From positions 930,001 to 994,000 of the forward strand of contig NZ_BNEL01000003.1 of NCBI RefSeq assembly GCF_018327685.1: 64,000 bases of DNA. The letters run 5' to 3'. Position numbers and translations under genes: made by a program. Positions within the stretch are counted from its first letter, which is position 1. Every line of letters begins with the position of its first letter. This DNA comes from Streptomyces sp. TS71-3. Lineage in GTDB: Bacteria; Actinomycetota; Actinomycetes; Streptomycetales; Streptomycetaceae. This document shows positions 26,949-35,824 of this stretch, in pieces. The notes under the pieces were generated by a model. That model was not told the DNA's origin. It did no database searches and was given only the letters and a program-made list of their open reading frames with translations.

Positions 26949-27950
26949 GGGGCACCTCCTCCTTCTCTTCCCACCACCGCTCGCTCGCCGTGGTGTTCGT
27001 CGTTCTCGCCTTGCCTGCGTTCCGTGTCGTTCCGGTACTGCTTACTGATCGTATCCACGCACCGGTAAATCGGCTGGTTCCCCCTGTCCGCCCGTCCGAC
27101 GGGTGTCGACTCTCACAGCACATGCCCTCGCCGGCCGCCAGGAATCCGTCCCGGGCCCCGGCGATGCCCCCCAGCCGGGACGCGGCCCGTGCACCTCGCG
27201 GAGCACCGGCCCCGCCCGGCAAGGACGGCCGTTCGGCCGCCCCTGACGTAGGGATCGTAAAGGGGGCCGAATCCAGTGTCCCGCACCCGTGCCTCACTGC
27301 GGACCATGTGCGCCCCACAGCGGGTCGACTGGTGCGCGGTTGATACGGGACGGTAACCGGGGCGTGGGGGTGGGAGTGGGGGCGAAGGGCCAGGGACGGG
27401 GGTGGGTGGAGTTTGTTCATCCGCGGGCGGCCGGGGCTTCATTCCGTGAGGGGGTGGGGCTTCATCCCCCGGGGGCTTCATCCGGGCGCTGCTCGGGTTC
27501 TGGTGGGGCCCGGTCGGGTTCCTGATCGGGTTCCGGTCGGGTTGGCCGGGTTACTTGCGGGGTTCCGGGGGCCATGTGGCGGGCGTGTTCGGTGTGGGGC
27601 GGGCGTCTTCGGTGGGGGGTTCGGGTGATTTGAGCAGTTCGGGTAACTCGGGCGGCTCGGGTAGTTCAGGCGTAATGCTCCTGTATGGGGTCTGCTGTGT
27701 GCGGCCGGAAACGGTGCGGCGGGGGTGCGGGGGAGGTGGGGGCGTCCCGCTGGGTCGACGTGCCGGCGTGCGTGTCGTGGGGTGCTGCCTTCTCCGGCGC
27801 GGGAACGGCTTCTCGCGGTGGCTCGCACGTCCGGGTGGGGGCGCCGGGCCCGGCGAAACGGATGTGAAGTCACCCTTGCCAGCGTGCTAACCTTCTGGAT
27901 GTCGAGAGGCACTCCCGCCGCCAAGTGGGGAGGCCGAAGACACAGCCCAT
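26949..27950. other. 1-kb gene-free region between fhaA and tRNA-Leu
   Basis: It must hold the promoter of the fhaA array on the minus strand; I cannot single it out. Around 27470-27560 there is a GGTCGGGTTCCG-type repetitive stretch, and 27360-27470 is a G-rich purine tract. No tRNA, gene or attachment site other than the tRNA promoter at its right end is visible. Confidence 0.5.
27865..27893 (+). promoter_or_regulatory. Candidate promoter of tRNA-Leu
   Basis: TAACCT at 27888-27893 is a fair -10, with TGAAGT 17 bp upstream as a poor -35. A leader of about 50 nt before the tRNA would match the arrangement at tRNA-Ala. Confidence 0.35.
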
Positions 27951-28034
27951 GCGCGGGTGGCGGAATAGGCAGACGCGCTGGATTCAGGTTCCAGTGCCCG
28001 CAAGGGCGTGGGGGTTCAACTCCCCCCTCGCGCA
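27951..28034 (+). tRNA. tRNA-Leu (anticodon CAG)
   Basis: 84 nt, class II tRNA. Acceptor stem GCGCGGG pairs with CTCGCGC (one G:U), the anticodon arm is CTGGA-TTCAGGT-TCCAG (anticodon CAG, decoding CUG), and a long variable arm TGCCCGCAAGGGCGT and T arm GGGGG-TTCAACT-CCCCC follow. The discriminator is A, as in leucine tRNAs. CCA is not encoded. Confidence 0.98.
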
Positions 28035-28040
28035 CAGCGA

Positions 28041-28078
28041 AGCGGTCCTCACGGTGATCACCATGAGGACCGCTTTTT
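28041..28078 (+). terminator. Canonical terminator of tRNA-Leu
   Basis: An 11-bp stem AGCGGTCCTCA (28041-28051) pairs with 28064-28074 and runs into a five-T tract (28074-28078), the only textbook U-tract terminator I see in the window. Confidence 0.93.
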
Positions 28079-28533
28079 GGTTGGTTCGCCCTTTCTGGGG
28101 TCTACCTCGTTGGCTCGCCCCTTCTGGGGGATCGCCTTGCTGGCTTCGTCGCGCGTCTCCGGTGTTCACGTGGGGTTCACGTGGGGCGGTCCCGGCGCCG
28201 AGGGGGAGAGTGGGGGGGCGGAGGGCAGGAGGGTCGGGCGTGGGGCGAGGCTTTCGCGTCACGGGCTCTCTGGGCGGCTGGAGTTGCCGGGTCCGGCTGT
28301 GTGAGAAGAGTCTCAAAGTGTGTGCGGAGTGTGGAGATCGACAGCCCGGCGCGGCGGCCCCGGGGTCGGGGCTGTCGTGCCGGGCTGCCGGGTCTCCGTA
28401 TGGCTGCCGGGTTGGCATTACGGAGGGTCGTGCTGGACTCCGGAGGGTCATCGCCCTCCGGGAGTCATCGTCTCCTCTGAGGTCACAACCCTCTGAGGTC
28501 GCAACCCTCTGAGGAACATCGCCCTCCGAGGGG
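28079..28533. other. Gene-free stretch with short repeats
   Basis: CTGGGGNNTNNCTNGNTGGCT-like words repeat near 28095-28145, and CCCTCTGAGGTCGCAA-type units repeat at about 28479-28515, near the azoreductase stop at 28534. The latter form weak GAGG/CCTC folds that may serve as its terminator. No gene is recognised. Confidence 0.45.
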
Positions 28534-29190
28534 TCACGCGGCGGTCGCGAGGCGCTGGGCGAGGGTCTTCGCCTTGGTCGCGGCGTCCTCCAGGGCCTTG
28601 GCGCGGGACTCCTCGGCGAGCGGAATGAGGTCCTTCATCGCCGGAACGGAGTGGGCCAGGGTGAGCTCGGTCACGATGGTGTCGACCTCGGCCTTGAGCA
28701 TGTCGCTGAGCGCGGCCTCCAGGTAGCTCTGGGCGTACTCGAAGGACTCGCGCGGCATCCCGGGCGAGTAGCCGCCGCCGCGGCTCGCCACGACCGTGAT
28801 CGGGGTGCCCGCGACGGTCGAGGTCTCGCCCGAAGTGCGGCCCACCAGGATCACGTTGTCCAGCCAGGCCTTCAGCGTCGAGGCGATCGTGAAGTTGTAC
28901 ATCGGCGCGCCGATCAGCACGGCGTCGGCCCTTTCCAGCTCCTCGACCAGCTCGATGCGCTTCGCGAAGGCGGCGGCCTGCTCAGGGCTGTGCGTGGACG
29001 GATCCGCGAAGCCCGCGGTGGCGCCGTGCACGTTCAGGTGGGGTACGGGATTCGCGCTCAGGTCGCGATAGATCACCGTGCCCTCCGGGTGCTGTTCCTC
29101 CCATGCCTTGCGGAAGGCGTCCGTGACGACGCGGGACGCGGATGCGTCGCCCGGAAATATGGACGAATCCAGGTGCAGCAGGGTGGCCAT
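28534..29190 (-). CDS. azoR: FMN-dependent NADH:quinone reductase / azoreductase (AzoR type)
   Basis: 218 residues with the flavodoxin-like fold of AzoR: N-terminal LLHLDSSIFPGDASASRVVT (FMN phosphate binding), APMYNFTIASTLKAWLDNVI (flavin-contacting PMYNF motif) and VASRGGGYSPGMP. It reduces quinones and azo compounds by two electrons using NADH, protecting from electrophile stress. GGGAGAA precedes ATG 29190. It is divergent from an HxlR-family regulator, a common pairing in which the regulator senses the electrophile. Confidence 0.95.
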   Translation of the reverse strand: MATLLHLDSSIFPGDASASRVVTDAFRKAWEEQHPEGTVIYRDLSANPVPHLNVHGATAGFADPSTHSPEQAAAFAKRIELVEELERADAVLIGAPMYNFTIASTLKAWLDNVILVGRTSGETSTVAGTPITVVASRGGGYSPGMPRESFEYAQSYLEAALSDMLKAEVDTIVTELTLAHSVPAMKDLIPLAEESRAKALEDAATKAKTLAQRLATAA

Positions 29191-29328
29191 GTCGTTCTCC
29201 CATGAGGTGGTGATACCAGGCGGCCGGTGGTCGGGTCGGCCGTCACCGTTGTTGAGTACGCAACTAGTATTACCACAGCTGCTTACTTTTTCTCACTCCA
29301 CCTTGTGCCGGGCAGTACCCTGGTGCGC
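29191..29328. promoter_or_regulatory. Divergent azoR / hxlR control region
   Basis: The AT-rich core at 29252-29275 (GTACGCAACTAGTATTACC) contains TAGTAT on the plus strand and TAATACT on the minus strand, overlapping -10-like hexamers. For the regulator gene, a TACCCT hexamer at 29316-29321 stands 7 bases before its ATG, suggesting a second, leaderless start. An HxlR operator probably lies in the core, but I see no clean palindrome beyond ACTAGT. Confidence 0.45.
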
Positions 29329-29721
29329 ATGGCGCCAGACCAGACCGACGCTGAGGCCGCCTGCGCGAAGGTCCACACGGCCTGCGTGCAGGTCGACGAC
29401 GACATGACGCGCGTGTTCACCCTGCTCGGAAAGCGCTGGTCAGGGCTGGTCATCGCCGTGCTCATACGGCAGCCGGTGCACTTCGCCGAGCTGCGCAGGG
29501 CCATCCCCGGCATCAGCGAACGGATGCTGTCCGACCGCCTCGCCGAACTGGTGTCCGTCGGCCTCGTCGTGCGCGAGGTCACAGAGGGACCGCCGCTACG
29601 GGTCTCGTACCGCCTCTCCGAGGCCGGCTCCGCCCTGGAGCCGGCACTCGGCGAGCTCCGCCAGTGGGCCGTGCGGTACCTGCCGGAAGGCGGACAGTGC
29701 CCGGAGGAGTTCCGGAAGTAG
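29329..29721 (+). CDS. HxlR-family winged-helix transcriptional regulator
   Basis: 130 residues from ATG 29329; a longer frame from 29227 overlaps the control region and lacks support. The winged-helix domain reads TRVFTLLGKRWSGLVIAVLI ... FAELRRAIPGISERMLSDRL ... SVGLVVREV, the HxlR signature. Cys residues at about 11 and 18 precede the DNA-binding domain and one lies near the C-terminus; such Cys are used by YodB/QorR-type members to sense quinones or aldehydes. Its place beside azoR makes it the likely azoR regulator. The start has no ribosome binding site and is probably leaderless. Confidence 0.92.
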   Translation: MAPDQTDAEAACAKVHTACVQVDDDMTRVFTLLGKRWSGLVIAVLIRQPVHFAELRRAIPGISERMLSDRLAELVSVGLVVREVTEGPPLRVSYRLSEAGSALEPALGELRQWAVRYLPEGGQCPEEFRK

Positions 29722-30141
29722 GGCCCGGGGGCCCGGTCGGTTCCGGTTCCGGTTCCGGTGGTCGCGGCTCGGACGGTCCTTGTGCGGGCGGTTCCTATTC
29801 GGTCGGTTCCTGTTCGGGCGGACCTCTGTTCCGGGGAGGTGTCCCTTCCGGGGAGGCGTCCGGCGCGGAAGGTCCCCGGGCGAAGGGCTCGCGAAGGGCC
29901 CGCCACGGGTTCTCGCGCAGGTTCTCGTTGCGCCACACGAGGGGTGCCGTTCCTCCTCCGCGTGAGGCCGGTTGCCGTGCTGCCGCGCCGAGTTATCCAC
30001 AGCCCCTCGCCACGGCCGACTCGGTTATCCACAGGTCCTCACACGTTCCGCCCGACGGCGGTACGGTCATGCCGAGTTGATGTTCAGGGACGCCCGACGC
30101 GGGTGAGACGGCCCGGCGCGGCTGAGACGGGGGTGGTCGGC
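29722..30141. other. Intergenic region with two DnaA boxes (29993-30001 and 30025-30033)
   Basis: The first part (29725-29850) repeats GGTTCCGGTTCCGG and GGTCGGTTCCTGTTC words. Two perfect TTATCCACA boxes, same orientation and 32 bp apart, lie about 110-140 bp before the DUF2252 gene. No other gene is seen. Confidence 0.7.
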
Positions 30142-31626
30142 ATGACCGGCGGCGGTGGAGAGGTGCCGGAGGCGCGCGCGGCAGTTGCTTCCACGGATGC
30201 GCACCCGAACGGAGCGGCCCCCGACGCGGCACAGTCACCGGACCCCCGGGTGCCCTTCGTACGGGGCTTCGCCGAGCGCACCCCCAAAAGCTCCCCCAAG
30301 CACGACGGCCGGGCGCTGAGGGACCGCGTGCCGCGCTCGGCCCACGCCGAACTCCCCGCGGACACCGCCCGTCCGGACCCCGTGACGGCAGTCCAGCAGT
30401 CGAACGAAGGCCGTCTCCCCGACCTCGTCCCGATCAGGGTCGGCAGAATGGCCGCCGGCCCCTTCGCCTTCCTGCGCGGCTCCGCCGGCCTCATGGCCCA
30501 CGACCTGGCGCGCACCCCCGTGACCGGCATCGGCACCCAGATCTGCGGAGACGCGCACGCGGCCAACTTCGGCCTGTACGCCGACGCCCGAGGCGGCCTC
30601 GTCATCGACCTGAACGACTTCGACGAGACGGCCCACGGCCCCTGGGAGTGGGACGTCAAACGCCTCGCGACATCCCTGGTCCTCGCCGGGCGCGAGGCCG
30701 GGGCGGCCGAGGACGCCTGCCGCCAGGCGGCGTTCGACGCCGCCGGCGCCTACCGGCACACCATGCGCCTGCTGGCCAAACTCCCAGCCCTGGACGCCTG
30801 GAACGCCATCGCCGACGAGGAACTCGTCTCGCACACGGACGCCCACGACCTGCTCGGCACCCTGGAGCGCGTCTCGGAGAAGGCGAGGAAGAACACCAGC
30901 GGCCGGTACGCCGCCAAGTCGACCGAGCCCGTGGACGGCGGCGGCCGCCGGTTCGTCGACTCCCCGCCGGTACTGCGCCGCGTCCCCGACGCGGAGGCGG
31001 CCGCCGTCGCGGCCTCGCTGGGAGACTGGACCGAGACGCTGTCCGAGGAGTTCCTGCCCCTGATGGCCCGTCATGCCATACAGGACGTCGCCTTCCGCGT
31101 GGTCGGCACGGGCAGCGTCGGCAACCGCTCATACGTGGTGCTCCTGCTCGACCACCGCGGCGAGCCGCTGGTCCTCCAGGTGAAGGAGGCCCGGCCGTCG
31201 GTCCTGGTGCCCCATCTGCCGCTGGCGGGCTTCCCGACACCGGAGGTGACCCACGAAGGCCGCCGTGTCGTGCTCGGCCAGAAGCGCATGCAGATAGTGA
31301 GCGACATATTGCTGGGCTGGACCCAGGTGGGCGGCAGGCCGTTCCAGGTCCGGCAGTTCCGCAACCGCAAGGGCAGCGTCGACCCCGCCGACCTCGGGGC
31401 GGACCAGCTCGACGACTACGGCCGCATGACCGGAGCCCTCCTGGCCCGCGCACACGCCCACAGCGTCGACCCTCTCCTGGTGGCCGGCTACTGCGGCAAG
31501 AACGACTCGCTCGACGCGGCCATCGCCGAATTCGCCGTCGCCTACGCCGACCGCACCGAGGCCGACCACGCGGCCCTGGTCACGGCGGTGCGCGGTGGGC
31601 TGGTGGAGGCGGAGATGGGGGTCTGA
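30142..31626 (+). CDS. DUF2252 family protein
   Basis: 494 residues from ATG 30142; upstream starts in the same frame (to 29758) cross the DnaA boxes and repeats and are rejected. Family blocks include CGDAHAANFGLYADARGGLV and DLNDFDETAHGPWEWDVKRL, which resemble the catalytic core of aminoglycoside-phosphotransferase-like kinases, and later KRMQIVSDILLGW. About 450 residues is the family norm. The fold suggests a phosphotransferase acting on a small molecule, but no substrate is known. It stands alone between two gaps with repeats. Confidence 0.9.
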   Translation: MTGGGGEVPEARAAVASTDAHPNGAAPDAAQSPDPRVPFVRGFAERTPKSSPKHDGRALRDRVPRSAHAELPADTARPDPVTAVQQSNEGRLPDLVPIRVGRMAAGPFAFLRGSAGLMAHDLARTPVTGIGTQICGDAHAANFGLYADARGGLVIDLNDFDETAHGPWEWDVKRLATSLVLAGREAGAAEDACRQAAFDAAGAYRHTMRLLAKLPALDAWNAIADEELVSHTDAHDLLGTLERVSEKARKNTSGRYAAKSTEPVDGGGRRFVDSPPVLRRVPDAEAAAVAASLGDWTETLSEEFLPLMARHAIQDVAFRVVGTGSVGNRSYVVLLLDHRGEPLVLQVKEARPSVLVPHLPLAGFPTPEVTHEGRRVVLGQKRMQIVSDILLGWTQVGGRPFQVRQFRNRKGSVDPADLGADQLDDYGRMTGALLARAHAHSVDPLLVAGYCGKNDSLDAAIAEFAVAYADRTEADHAALVTAVRGGLVEAEMGV

Positions 31627-32128
31627 GAGCGCTGTCGACGGGGGCGGGCGACCGGGCTGCCGGGCGACTGGGTGGTCGGACGGCTAGAGGGTCGGTCGGC
31701 GGGTCGGCTAGGTCTGTCGGTGGGCGAGGTCGGTCGGTAGGTCGGCGGGTAAGGCGGGCCGGTCGGCGGGCCTGGTCGGTCGGCGGGTTGGCGCGTCGGG
31801 GCGGTTGGCGCGGCCGAACGGTCGGGTCGGCTGACAGCGCGAGTCGGCAGATCTCCTGGGGCAGGGCTTGGGCTGCCGGAGCATTGGGGCCGGAGCCTCG
31901 GTGACGAGCGTGGCAGTGGTGCGCGCCGTGGCAGGGGCTGCGTACGGGGAAGGGGACGGGGGGGCAGGGACGGGCGCGAGGGTGAGCGGGCGGTGGGGTG
32001 GGGGGCGGGGGGAGGGGAGGGGCCCCGAGAAGCCCCAAGAACGGACCCATACGCCCATCCCAAGCCCGCCGCCCCACCACCTCCACAGGCCCCGGAAGGC
32101 CGGTAACCCCACCCTCTACTCTGGACGG
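31627..32128. other. Gene-free stretch, GGTCGG-rich repeats and a leaderless-type promoter
   Basis: From 31660 to 31800 the sequence is built from GGTCGGTCGGCGGG-like words, and 31960-32030 is a G-only purine-rich tract followed by a C-rich complement. TACTCT at 32117-32122 lies 6 bases before the GTG at 32129 and is a likely -10 for the next gene. No coding frame is convincing. Confidence 0.5.
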
Positions 32129-33283
32129 GTGACGACCCCGGAAGCCGAACCACCCCAGTCCGAGAGCCCTGCGGCTGCCCCTGTCCCGCCGACGGCGGAG
32201 GCAGCGGATGCCAGGGGCAGGCACCGCGCGTCAGGGGCGTCGTCGTCTCCCGGGCAGGTGTCCGAGGAAACCGCGGCCGGGCCGACCGCGCCCGGTGCAA
32301 CCCAGCCGGAAGGGACCCTGAGGGCCGAGTCGGCGGGCGAGGGCGGAGCCGCCGGGGAGACCGGGGGCGGCGAGACCACGGGCAACGGGGCGGCCGGCGA
32401 CAAGATCGCGGACGGCGGGGCCGCCGACGACCGGACTCCGGGCGGAGTGCACGGCGCGGACGAATCCACCGAGGCCACCGAGGCTACCGAGGCCGGCGCG
32501 ACGGGGGTTGCGCGGCCCGAGGAACGGCTTGAGCAGGCCGTCCGGGTGGCGGAACAGGCGCTGATCGAGTTCGAGATCGCGGTGGAGACGTTCCGGATCG
32601 AGGTGGAGAATTTCTCCCGCCTGCACCACCAGAAACTCGGCCCGATGTACACCCGGCTCGACGAGCTGGAGGCGCAGATCGCCGAGGCGAAGGCGGCCCG
32701 CACCGGGGATCCGGAGGACATCCGTGCCGCGGACGCCGCGCGGGCGCGTGTGATGCCGATGCCGAGTGTGGAAGAGCTGTTCCACAACTGGCTCGGTTCC
32801 GACGGCCTGTCGCCCGAGGCCAGCGCCATGCTCACCGAACAGCCCGTTCGCCCGCCGGAGAAGGTCCGCCCCAGTGACGAGGCCCGGAAGCTCTACCGCG
32901 AGCTGGTCCGCAAGGCCCACCCGGACCTGGCCCAGGACGACAAGGAGCGGGCCCGGCGCGACGAGTTCATCGCCCGCGTGAACGCCGCCTATGGCCGGGG
33001 TGACGAAGCCCTCCTGACCGAGCTGGCGGAGGAGTGGGCGGCGGGACCCGTGCCCGAGGAGCGCCGCCCCAGCAAGAGCGAGGAGCTGTACGCCCGGCTC
33101 GAATGGCTCACCCAGCGCAAGGAACTGCTGACGATCGTCGCCACCGATCTGGAGGAGAGCGCGATCGGGGCCATGCTGCGGATGGCCCCGGAGGACCCGG
33201 ACACTCTCCTGAACGAGATCGCGGAACAACTGTTGGCGCAGGTCGCCGAGCGCGAAGCGGAGCTGGCAGCGCTGCTGGCGTGA
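32129..33283 (+). CDS. J-domain protein with coiled coil
   Basis: 384 residues from GTG 32129. The first 125 residues are disordered, Thr/Glu/Ala/Gly-rich. A coiled coil at about 132-195 (EERLEQAVRVAEQALIEFEI ... LDELEAQIAEAKAART) precedes a J domain at about 247-300 with the HPD tripeptide (ELVRKAHPDLAQDDKERARR). A helical C-terminus follows. J domains stimulate DnaK ATPase; the absence of Gly/Phe and zinc-finger regions makes this a class III co-chaperone whose client is probably set by the coiled coil. No ribosome binding site precedes the GTG, and the mRNA is probably leaderless. Confidence 0.88.
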   Translation: MTTPEAEPPQSESPAAAPVPPTAEAADARGRHRASGASSSPGQVSEETAAGPTAPGATQPEGTLRAESAGEGGAAGETGGGETTGNGAAGDKIADGGAADDRTPGGVHGADESTEATEATEAGATGVARPEERLEQAVRVAEQALIEFEIAVETFRIEVENFSRLHHQKLGPMYTRLDELEAQIAEAKAARTGDPEDIRAADAARARVMPMPSVEELFHNWLGSDGLSPEASAMLTEQPVRPPEKVRPSDEARKLYRELVRKAHPDLAQDDKERARRDEFIARVNAAYGRGDEALLTELAEEWAAGPVPEERRPSKSEELYARLEWLTQRKELLTIVATDLEESAIGAMLRMAPEDPDTLLNEIAEQLLAQVAEREAELAALLA

Positions 33284-33526
33284 GCTGAACCGTCCCCTTG
33301 CGCTCCGGCCCTCGCGGCGAGGCGGGCCCCGCGATGTGTGACGTCCCGCTGCCGTCCGTACCCGACGTCCCGCTGCCCTGAATGACGGTCCCGTCCCGAC
33401 AGACGGGTGGCGGCGGGGGCGGGACACGAGGGAGGGCGCCCAGGTTGTGCCCCGGGGCGGCCCCCGCTGACAGGTCCGGGTGGTGGGATGGCCGGGTCGG
33501 GGGTCGCGTCGGGTAGCGTCGAACCC

Positions 33527-33874
33527 ATGGGATTTGGATCTGGTGTGCCTACGGTCGGGGTCGGCGATGTCGCTGACGGAGATTTCCTGCTGGACGTCCG
33601 TGAGGACGACGAGTGGGCGGTGGGCCATGCCGAGGGTGCGTTGCACATCCCGATGAGCGAGTTCGTGGCCCGGTTCGGCGAGCTGACCGAGGCGGCGCCG
33701 CAGGACGGCAAGGTGTACGTCATCTGCCGGTCCGGTGGCCGCTCGGCGCAGGTGACGATGTACCTGGCCCAGCAGGGCGTCGACGCGCTGAACGTCGACG
33801 GCGGCATGGAGGCATGGGCTGCCTCGGGCCGCCCGCTCGTGAACGACGAGGGGCAGCCGGGCGCGGTGCTCTGA
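33527..33874 (+). CDS. Single-domain rhodanese-like protein
   Basis: 115 residues from ATG 33527. The rhodanese fold shows FLLDVREDDEWAVGHAEGAL, IPMSEFVARF and the active-site loop CRSGGRS with its Cys. Single-domain rhodaneses carry sulfur as a persulfide. A TAGCGT hexamer 7 bases before the ATG with no ribosome binding site suggests a leaderless mRNA. The next gene (paaE) converges from the right, and no partner sulfur-transfer gene is adjacent. Confidence 0.93.
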   Translation: MGFGSGVPTVGVGDVADGDFLLDVREDDEWAVGHAEGALHIPMSEFVARFGELTEAAPQDGKVYVICRSGGRSAQVTMYLAQQGVDALNVDGGMEAWAASGRPLVNDEGQPGAVL

Positions 33875-34010
33875 CGGGTCCGCCGAGTCCGTCCCGGGGG
33901 GCAGGTGACCACCGGGTGCCCTGGTCGTCGGCCGGCCCCAGTCCCCGGGGGCACGGCTTCCGGATCCACCCGGGCACCCACCACCGGGGCTCAGCTTCGG
34001 CAGTCGGCGC

Positions 34011-35099
34011 TCAGCGGTCGAAGTCCAGCTCCACCCGTTCCGTGGTGGGGTGGGACTGGCAGGCCAGGACGTACCCGGCGTCCGTCTCCTCCGGCTCCAG
34101 GGCGAAGTTGCGGTCCATGTGGACCTCGCCCGTGACCAGGTAGGCACGGCAGGTGCCGCAGACGCCGCCTTTGCAGGCGTAGGGGGCGTCGGAGCGGTTG
34201 CGCAGCACCGCCTCCAGCAGTGACTCGCCCTCGCGGACCGGCCAGGATCCCGAGCGGCCGTCGAGCCGCGCGGTCAGCGTGCTCCGCGTGGCGGCCGACG
34301 GGCCCGTCGCGGACGGTGCCGGCATGGTGCCCGCCGTCCCGCTGCCGTCGTCCACGTGGAAGATCTCCTCGTGGATCCGGGACCGTCGCACTCCCAGTCC
34401 GCGCAGTGCCCGCTCCGCACCCTGCACCAGGCCGAAGGGCCCGCACAGGAACCATCCCGCGACGTCGTCCACCGGCACCAGCGCGGGCAGCAGCCGGGTG
34501 AGGCGTTCGCGGTCGAGACGGCCGGACGGCAGTCCCGCTTGCTGCTCCTCACGGGAGAGCACCGTCACCAGCTGGAACCGCTCGGGGAAGCGGTCCTTCA
34601 GGTCCGCGACCTCTTCCAGGAACATCGTGGAGGCCGCGGTGCGGTCGCTGCGTATCAGGCAGAACCGTGCGTCCGGCTCCCGCTCCAGCAGGGTGGTGCA
34701 GATCGACATCACGGGCGTGATGCCGCTGCCGCCGACCACCGCCGCGTACAGGCCCGCTGCGGGCTCCAGTGTGAAGCGCCCCGCGGGCGTCATGACGTCC
34801 AGGGCGTCCCCGACGGCGATCTGCTTGAGCGCGTACGTCGAGAACGCGCCCCCCTCGACGAGCCGTACGCCCACCCGCAGGGTCCGGGGGCCGTCGCCGC
34901 CGGGTGCCGGGGCAGGGGAGCAGATCGAGTAGGTGCGGCGTATCTCCGGGCCGTCGCCGGGCCTGCGCAGGGCGAGGTGCTGGCCCGGGGCGTGGCGGTA
35001 CTCCTGGCGCAGATCGGGCGGCACGGTGAGGGTGAGGGCCACGGCGTCCTCGGTGAGCCGGTCGACCTCGGCGACGCGGAGCCGGTGGAAGCGGGCCAT
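34011..35099 (-). CDS. paaE: Phenylacetyl-CoA epoxidase reductase subunit PaaE
   Basis: 362 residues. ATG 35099 has AAGGAG 5 bases upstream and shares a base with the paaD stop; an overlapping GTG at 35102 is too near. The N-terminal ferredoxin-reductase domain shows RRTYSICSP (FAD) and VVGGSGITPVMS (NAD(P)H). The C-terminal plant-type [2Fe-2S] domain has CKGGVCGTC and the fourth Cys in LACQSH. PaaE passes electrons from NADPH to the PaaAC diiron centre. It is the last gene of the paaABCDE operon. Confidence 0.97.
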   Translation of the reverse strand: MARFHRLRVAEVDRLTEDAVALTLTVPPDLRQEYRHAPGQHLALRRPGDGPEIRRTYSICSPAPAPGGDGPRTLRVGVRLVEGGAFSTYALKQIAVGDALDVMTPAGRFTLEPAAGLYAAVVGGSGITPVMSICTTLLEREPDARFCLIRSDRTAASTMFLEEVADLKDRFPERFQLVTVLSREEQQAGLPSGRLDRERLTRLLPALVPVDDVAGWFLCGPFGLVQGAERALRGLGVRRSRIHEEIFHVDDGSGTAGTMPAPSATGPSAATRSTLTARLDGRSGSWPVREGESLLEAVLRNRSDAPYACKGGVCGTCRAYLVTGEVHMDRNFALEPEETDAGYVLACQSHPTTERVELDFDR

Positions 35100-35824
35100 C
35101 ACAACTCCTTGAAGTGATCGAACGGCTCCCGGCAGGCCAGACAGCGCCGCAGGGCCTTGCAGGCCGTGGAGGAGAACCGGCTCAGCAACTCGGTGTCGCC
35201 CGAACCGCAGTGCGGGCAGTGCACGGCGTCGTCCGCGTGGGGTGCGGAGGGCGGCGGCACGGGACCGTCACCCGGTGCCGGTGCCGGTGCCGGTGCCGGT
35301 GCCGATGCCGATGCGGAAGGGCTGGTGGAGCCGCCGCGGTCACCCGAGTCGCCGGAGCCGGTGACCAGGGGTACCGGACCGGTCTCCGCGCCGCCGGAAC
35401 GGCCCGCCGCCCGGGTCGGGCCCAGGGAGACGGGTACCGGCCCGCCCGGGCTCCGGACGACACGGGGCGGGGCGATGCCGGCCTCGCGCAGCTTGCGGCG
35501 GCCTTCGTCGGAGATGTCGTCGGTCGTCCAGGGCGGCGACAGCACCGGGCGGACGGTCACCTGCGGGATGCCGTGGTCGTGCAGTGCCTGCTCGATGTCC
35601 GCCGACATGGTCTCGATCGCCGGGCAGCCCGTGTACGTGGGCGTCAAGGTGACCTCGACGCGGCCGGGGCCGGTGATCTCCACGCCCCGGAGGATGCCCA
35701 GCTCCTCCAGGGTGAGCACCGGAAGCTCCGGGTCCGCAACGGCGCCGGCCAGCCTGCGCAGCTCTGCCTCCAGGGCTGTGGGGGCGGTTGTTCCCGGGCC
35801 CTCGGATCGGGTTCCGGTCACCAT
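35099..35824 (-). CDS. paaD: PaaD, phenylacetyl-CoA epoxidase maturation protein
   Basis: 241 residues from ATG 35824 (a GTG one codon later is also possible). The N-terminal DUF59/MIP18-like domain (about 18-120) contains TYTGCPAIETMSADIEQAL; the C-terminus carries a zinc/iron-binding Cys set, CPHCGSGDTELLSRFSSTAC then CRACR-like CLACREPFDHF. PaaD is needed to build the iron centre of the epoxidase. An Ala-Pro and Ser-Ala repeat (about 170-185), encoded by a hexanucleotide DNA repeat, lengthens the linker relative to typical PaaD of about 165 residues. The start overlaps paaC by 7 bases. Confidence 0.94.
   Translation of the reverse strand: MVTGTRSEGPGTTAPTALEAELRRLAGAVADPELPVLTLEELGILRGVEITGPGRVEVTLTPTYTGCPAIETMSADIEQALHDHGIPQVTVRPVLSPPWTTDDISDEGRRKLREAGIAPPRVVRSPGGPVPVSLGPTRAAGRSGGAETGPVPLVTGSGDSGDRGGSTSPSASASAPAPAPAPAPGDGPVPPPSAPHADDAVHCPHCGSGDTELLSRFSSTACKALRRCLACREPFDHFKEL
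35274..35315. repeat. Hexanucleotide tandem repeat in paaD
   Basis: Five GGTGCC units followed by two GATGCS variants encode the Ser-Ala/Ala-Pro stretch of the PaaD linker. The six-base unit is frame-neutral. Confidence 0.9.
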
